Shown here: positions 60,999 to 64,000 of the stretch, in pieces
Position numbering within the stretch: position 1 is the first letter of the stretch
How the letters are laid out: the number at the start of each line of letters is the position of its first letter
DNA from: Clavelina lepadiformis
Taxonomy: Eukaryota; Chordata; Ascidiacea; Aplousobranchia; Clavelinidae
Assembly: GCF_947623445.1 (NCBI RefSeq)
Contig: NC_135242.1
Span: 9,238,001-9,302,000, forward strand
DNA: 64,000 nucleotides
Direction of reading: 5' to 3'
The notes under the pieces: model-generated
Databases searched by the model: none
What the model was told of the DNA's origin: nothing
Seen by the model: only the letters and a program-made list of their open reading frames with translations
Translations under genes and position numbers: made by a program

Positions 60999-61314
60999 CA
61001 GGGGTCCATAAATAGTGGGCCGCAACCCAAATTTGGGTTGCGAGACCTTCCAGTCTGGGTCGCGACATATTTTAAACTTACCATAAGTATAAGCATCGCA
61101 CCTGTGTAATAATGAACTTCAACTTTTTTAAACCTCTAAGTACCTCTAGTAACTACGTAACAATGCAATGATAGTCGAGCACACGTGTGCGAGCAGTTAT
61201 GCTTTTGTTGTTACAATTATTATATCCTCAAAATAATATGCTCTCAAAATGTTGGGTCGCGGGAATTTAGAACTATTTTTAAGGGTCGCGCCAAAAAGTA
61301 TTTGCAGACCCCTG
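60999..61314. mobile_element. hAT MITE, 316 bp, related GGGTCGCG-rich family
   Basis: Left end CAGGGGTCCATAAATAGTGG, right end in reverse CAGGGGTCTGCAAATACTTT. Target duplication GTATAGGT/GTATAGGA (60991-60998 and 61315-61322; 7 of 8 bases). The sub-terminal GGGTCGCG motifs resemble the neighbouring MITE at 60611. Non-coding. Confidence 0.85.
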
Positions 61315-61675
61315 GTATAGGAAATCAGCAATCACTGATTGTCACTTCGCATGTAGGCTACTTTGCCAGCCCTTCTTCTACAATTGTGCATTTGGTATCC
61401 GCGATGAGGAAGGCCAAATCGTCTATTCGTACCCAAATTTATTGGGCACTGTGTTGGGTAAGATGCCAATAGTCAACAGGCCTATATATGTTAAAGGGCA
61501 TTGGTGATAAAGTGGAGCCACGACATTCCTCATACGACGCCAGCGACTGCATTAGCAGCATTACCCTTGCTCGTCATTAGTTCTCAGCACAAAGGTGCGA
61601 TTAGACGGTTTGTCGGTTTATTTGCAATGAAATATACAAGGTGACGATCGGATACCATGCACAAAAGCTTTCGTG

Positions 61676-62079
61676 TCAGCCCATGAAGCCATATTCTGCA
61701 ATGAGGTCTATAAGAAACACTCCTGCTTTAGTTCGTTGTTGAAAGCTGTCTTCATTGTCGTCAGTCAAATAGAGCACTTGCTGAGCTATGGCTTTGGCCT
61801 GTTTTTGAGGGTGCTGGGAATCAACGATAAGGTGTAAGCGTTCTACTATCTTATATGCTAAATAAGCCTGTAACATTTTGGTTTGTTTTCAGGCTTTCCT
61901 GGCTTAAGCACAACGATAACAGTGGCTTTATGCCATATCTTGGGTATTGGTAGACAGCGCAGGCAGGTTAAGTATAACTCACCTAGCCACGAAATGGTCG
62001 CTAGCCCGCATTTTATGTAGTAAACAGTAGGCCTAAATCTAAATGTTTTATGATGAACGTAACTTTTTAATTGTTGCAA
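61676..62079 (-). pseudogene. Non-LTR retrotransposon (LINE) reverse transcriptase fragment
   Basis: The first frame (61858-62079) reads PKIWHKATVIVVLKPGKPEN then KPKCYRLI, the start of the RT domain of jockey/CR1-like LINEs (usual K-P-x-x-Y-R-P-I-S). After a frameshift the second frame (61676-61876) reads YKIVERLHLIVDSQHPQKQA through LTDDNEDSFQQRTKAGVFLI and DLIAEYGF. The last part aligns with RT motif A (usual F-V-D-L-x-x-A-Y-D), with the Asp lost. About 400 bp remain. Dead copy. Confidence 0.8.
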
Positions 62080-63856
62080 CTGTATTTACTTTTTTATCCA
62101 TGGTAGAACTCAAGTTACTGGGAATGTCCTCAGTCGCCGACAAAACAAAACATGAATGTTTGATTTTGTAATACAGTGCTCCGCAATTTGATTCGGTTAC
62201 GGGCTTAGTATTGTTATTTCACATTGCGTTGCACAAGGTCCTATTCTATTGTGTACTGTTTTTTATATGGCCATTTTCTGAAAATTCCTTTCTTTACTGA
62301 ATCTATAAAGTTAATTTGAATGAACTTTTGTTTCTTTGACTTACTGCACTAGTACTATAATGCACTGTGTTACCGCTATGGAACGCACTTAATGTATAAC
62401 TTGGATCAAATTCTTTGTCCAAATTTCAACACGCTTTTTAAGATTTTTCATGTTATTGTCCAAAGCGAGCAAGAATGATTACTGGTAGTTGGCCGATTTC
62501 TGGACGAAACAAATAAAAAGTAAACACAATGAACTGTAAATTAACAGAATTTGTTGAAAAATGAATTTAAATTTGGACTCCACTTGTTGCCGTGATGCCA
62601 CTGCAAGGTTTGCACTATGTTCACGAGAGCAAGTAACACAAAGACACCTGACAATGTTATATGAAATGCGTCAAAGCAATGAATGTCATGTGCAGTATAT
62701 AATAAACGACGTTCATCCAAACCTGGCAACAGTTAAGTTCCATAAACCTTTTCGTATCTTTAAATTATTTCTTCAATATCATAGTGGAAAAATTACCTAT
62801 TTTATAAGTTGTGACATATATAAGAAATACACGGTATACGAAGTACCTGAAGCTCCAATAATAACAACGTCACAAACACATGAAGAAATTAGCAATACAA
62901 TGTGTGCAAAATATGTAAAAAAGCCACGGAAACATGAAAAATAACATGCAAAATGCTTTATGGATGCTTGATCGATGACGTTCAAAGATATAAAACAGTG
63001 AAGATGACCAGAAAAATAAAATATATCTACCGTCTTTACGTCTATAGCAGAATAGTATATACTGGAGCTGAATGCAACATTTACCCGACAAATCGAGGTA
63101 GCAGCAAGGTAAAGGCAAGATTTGAATGGCAGATTGACGTTTTAAATATTTCTTAAATTGTGACAATGTGAGAATCATAAGCACAATTTCCTTATTTTGA
63201 ATTTTAGTAGATGTTACCTAACATGCAAGTAACAGAATAGGGTTAGCAAGCAATGTAATGGAAAGTGCGAGAAATGATGACTTTCAACGATTTGAAAAAA
63301 AATAAAAATCAGTAAAATGTTAAAATATTCTTCTTAGATTAATAACAGTATGGGAAGACATAAAAATCTGGTCCATCAATCACGATCCTGGTGAACTTTG
63401 GTTTGAAAGAATGTTGTTAAATAGCTTTTGTAACTCACAAATGATAACGATCACAGTGGATAACATACATGATGTCAAAGCAAAATTAGAGATACTTTTC
63501 ACCCTAACCTTTAAAAACAACAAATTGACCATTGCTAACTACTAAATCGTACGCGATTATGGGTAGTAATGTTTCAAAAAAATGAATTAAAAGTTAAAAC
63601 GTTAAAGTATGAATAGGTAAAATGAAAAACTGCAACTACGACGGATTTTCACAAAACTTGGTGTTCCTGCAACAACGGTAATCGAAAACGAGTTACAAAA
63701 GCAAATGGACTTGATTTCAACAAAAAATTATAATAGGCAATTTGAAAAACGCGGCGCAGCGGACGGTGAAATGCACAAAAAAACAAAGTACGTAAGGTCT
63801 AACACGGCTTGCATGCTGAACAGAAAAATTTGCTAGGTGAAAAAATAATTGTCACC
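62080..63856. other. Uncharacterised region with coding-like plus-strand frames
   Basis: Holds the open frames at 62561-62944, 62953-63156 and about 63340-63544. They lie in order on one strand and look more protein-like than the background, but no exon chain closes with certainty and no motif is familiar. Confidence 0.35.
62561..62944 (+). CDS. Hypothetical 127-aa open frame, possibly an exon or small gene
   Basis: An ATG-to-stop frame in sequence where frames this long are rare. It has FHKPFRIFKLFLQYHSGKIT and a Lys-rich C-terminus (CAKYVKKPRKHEK). No hydrophobic segment or known domain is seen. Nearby plus-strand frames (63015-63110 with TGAECNIYPTNRG, and 63340-63544 with INHDPGELWFERMLLNSF) might be further exons. 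Could equally be a fragment of an unrecognised mobile element or chance. Confidence 0.3.
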   Translation: MNLNLDSTCCRDATARFALCSREQVTQRHLTMLYEMRQSNECHVQYIINDVHPNLATVKFHKPFRIFKLFLQYHSGKITYFISCDIYKKYTVYEVPEAPIITTSQTHEEISNTMCAKYVKKPRKHEK

Positions 63857-64000
63857 TCAGTCTCTGTCGCTGTCATAGCGATCGGGAAAAGAAAATCCAC
63901 TTCGCGCGGAAGGAGTTCGACTCAGGTTTTGATGCACCGGAGTCAAATGAGACGTTGGGGCGGACACATAATACGGAGGTAATCCATTTCCGCCGGTTCC
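63857..64000 (-). CDS. C-terminal exon of a gene entering from the right edge
   Basis: Minus-strand frame open from the window edge to a TGA at 63857-63859. It encodes 47 residues rich in Gly, Ser, Pro and Thr, ending SARSGFSFPDRYDSDRD. The GC content is well above the flanks, supporting coding. Only the last part is visible, so family and function cannot be told. Confidence 0.5.
   Translation of the reverse strand, partial: GTGGNGLPPYYVSAPTSHLTPVHQNLSRTPSARSGFSFPDRYDSDRD

Noticed and set aside
1..64000. CRISPR arrays, bacterial operons, rRNA genes
   Set aside because: None seen; intron-containing genes and transposon types are eukaryotic throughout.

Overview
The window is nuclear DNA of an animal. 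Genes are split by short GT-AG introns (mostly 100-700 bp), intergenic DNA is AT-rich, and cut-and-paste transposons, MITEs and tRNA-derived SINEs are dense. Gene content (cilia-associated MDH1B, a TTLL3/8-type tubulin glycylase, a nucleostemin-type GNL3, an LAT-family amino-acid transporter pair) fits a ciliated invertebrate. The compact introns, base composition and recurrent palindrome TAGGCCTA suggest an invertebrate deuterostome such as a tunicate. That placement is inference; no species is claimed.

Layout, left to right. 124-2610 (-): 3' half of an unidentified gene with an HMG-box-like exon and a homeodomain-like exon, running off the left edge. 4498-6526: a decayed DNA transposon with long terminal inverted repeats, a TAA target duplication and a frameshifted DDE-like transposase. 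6.5-10.4 kb: gene-poor. 10399-11409: a hAT-type non-autonomous repeat with a second hAT element nested in it; an uninterrupted relative lies at 26292-26935. 12158-13621 and 14133-15569 (-): two intronless, tandem SLC7/LAT-type transporter genes. 17491-23418 (-): a complete 12-exon MDH1B gene, about 519 aa. 30020-31978 (+): a three-exon gene for an unrecognised membrane-anchored, low-complexity protein of 583 aa. 36065-41867 (-): a 14-exon TTLL3/8-type gene with a long tail; three further in-phase exons upstream (43784-44832) are either its 5' end or a separate short gene. 46324-55620 (-): a complete 17-exon GNL3 gene, 607 aa. 57-64 kb: transposon-rich (hAT copy with broken transposase, two hAT MITEs, SINE, LINE fragment), then an uncharacterised ORF cluster and the last coding exon of a gene entering from the right edge (-).

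The genes form no operon or shared pathway. MDH1B and the TTLL glycylase are both linked to motile cilia and sperm tails in other animals. GNL3 is a nucleolar growth GTPase, and the SLC7 pair are membrane transporters. Exon chains were built by hand from splice sites, reading phase and remembered family similarity. Phases close exactly across all junctions of MDH1B, GNL3, the 583-aa protein and the TTLL core. No database search was run.
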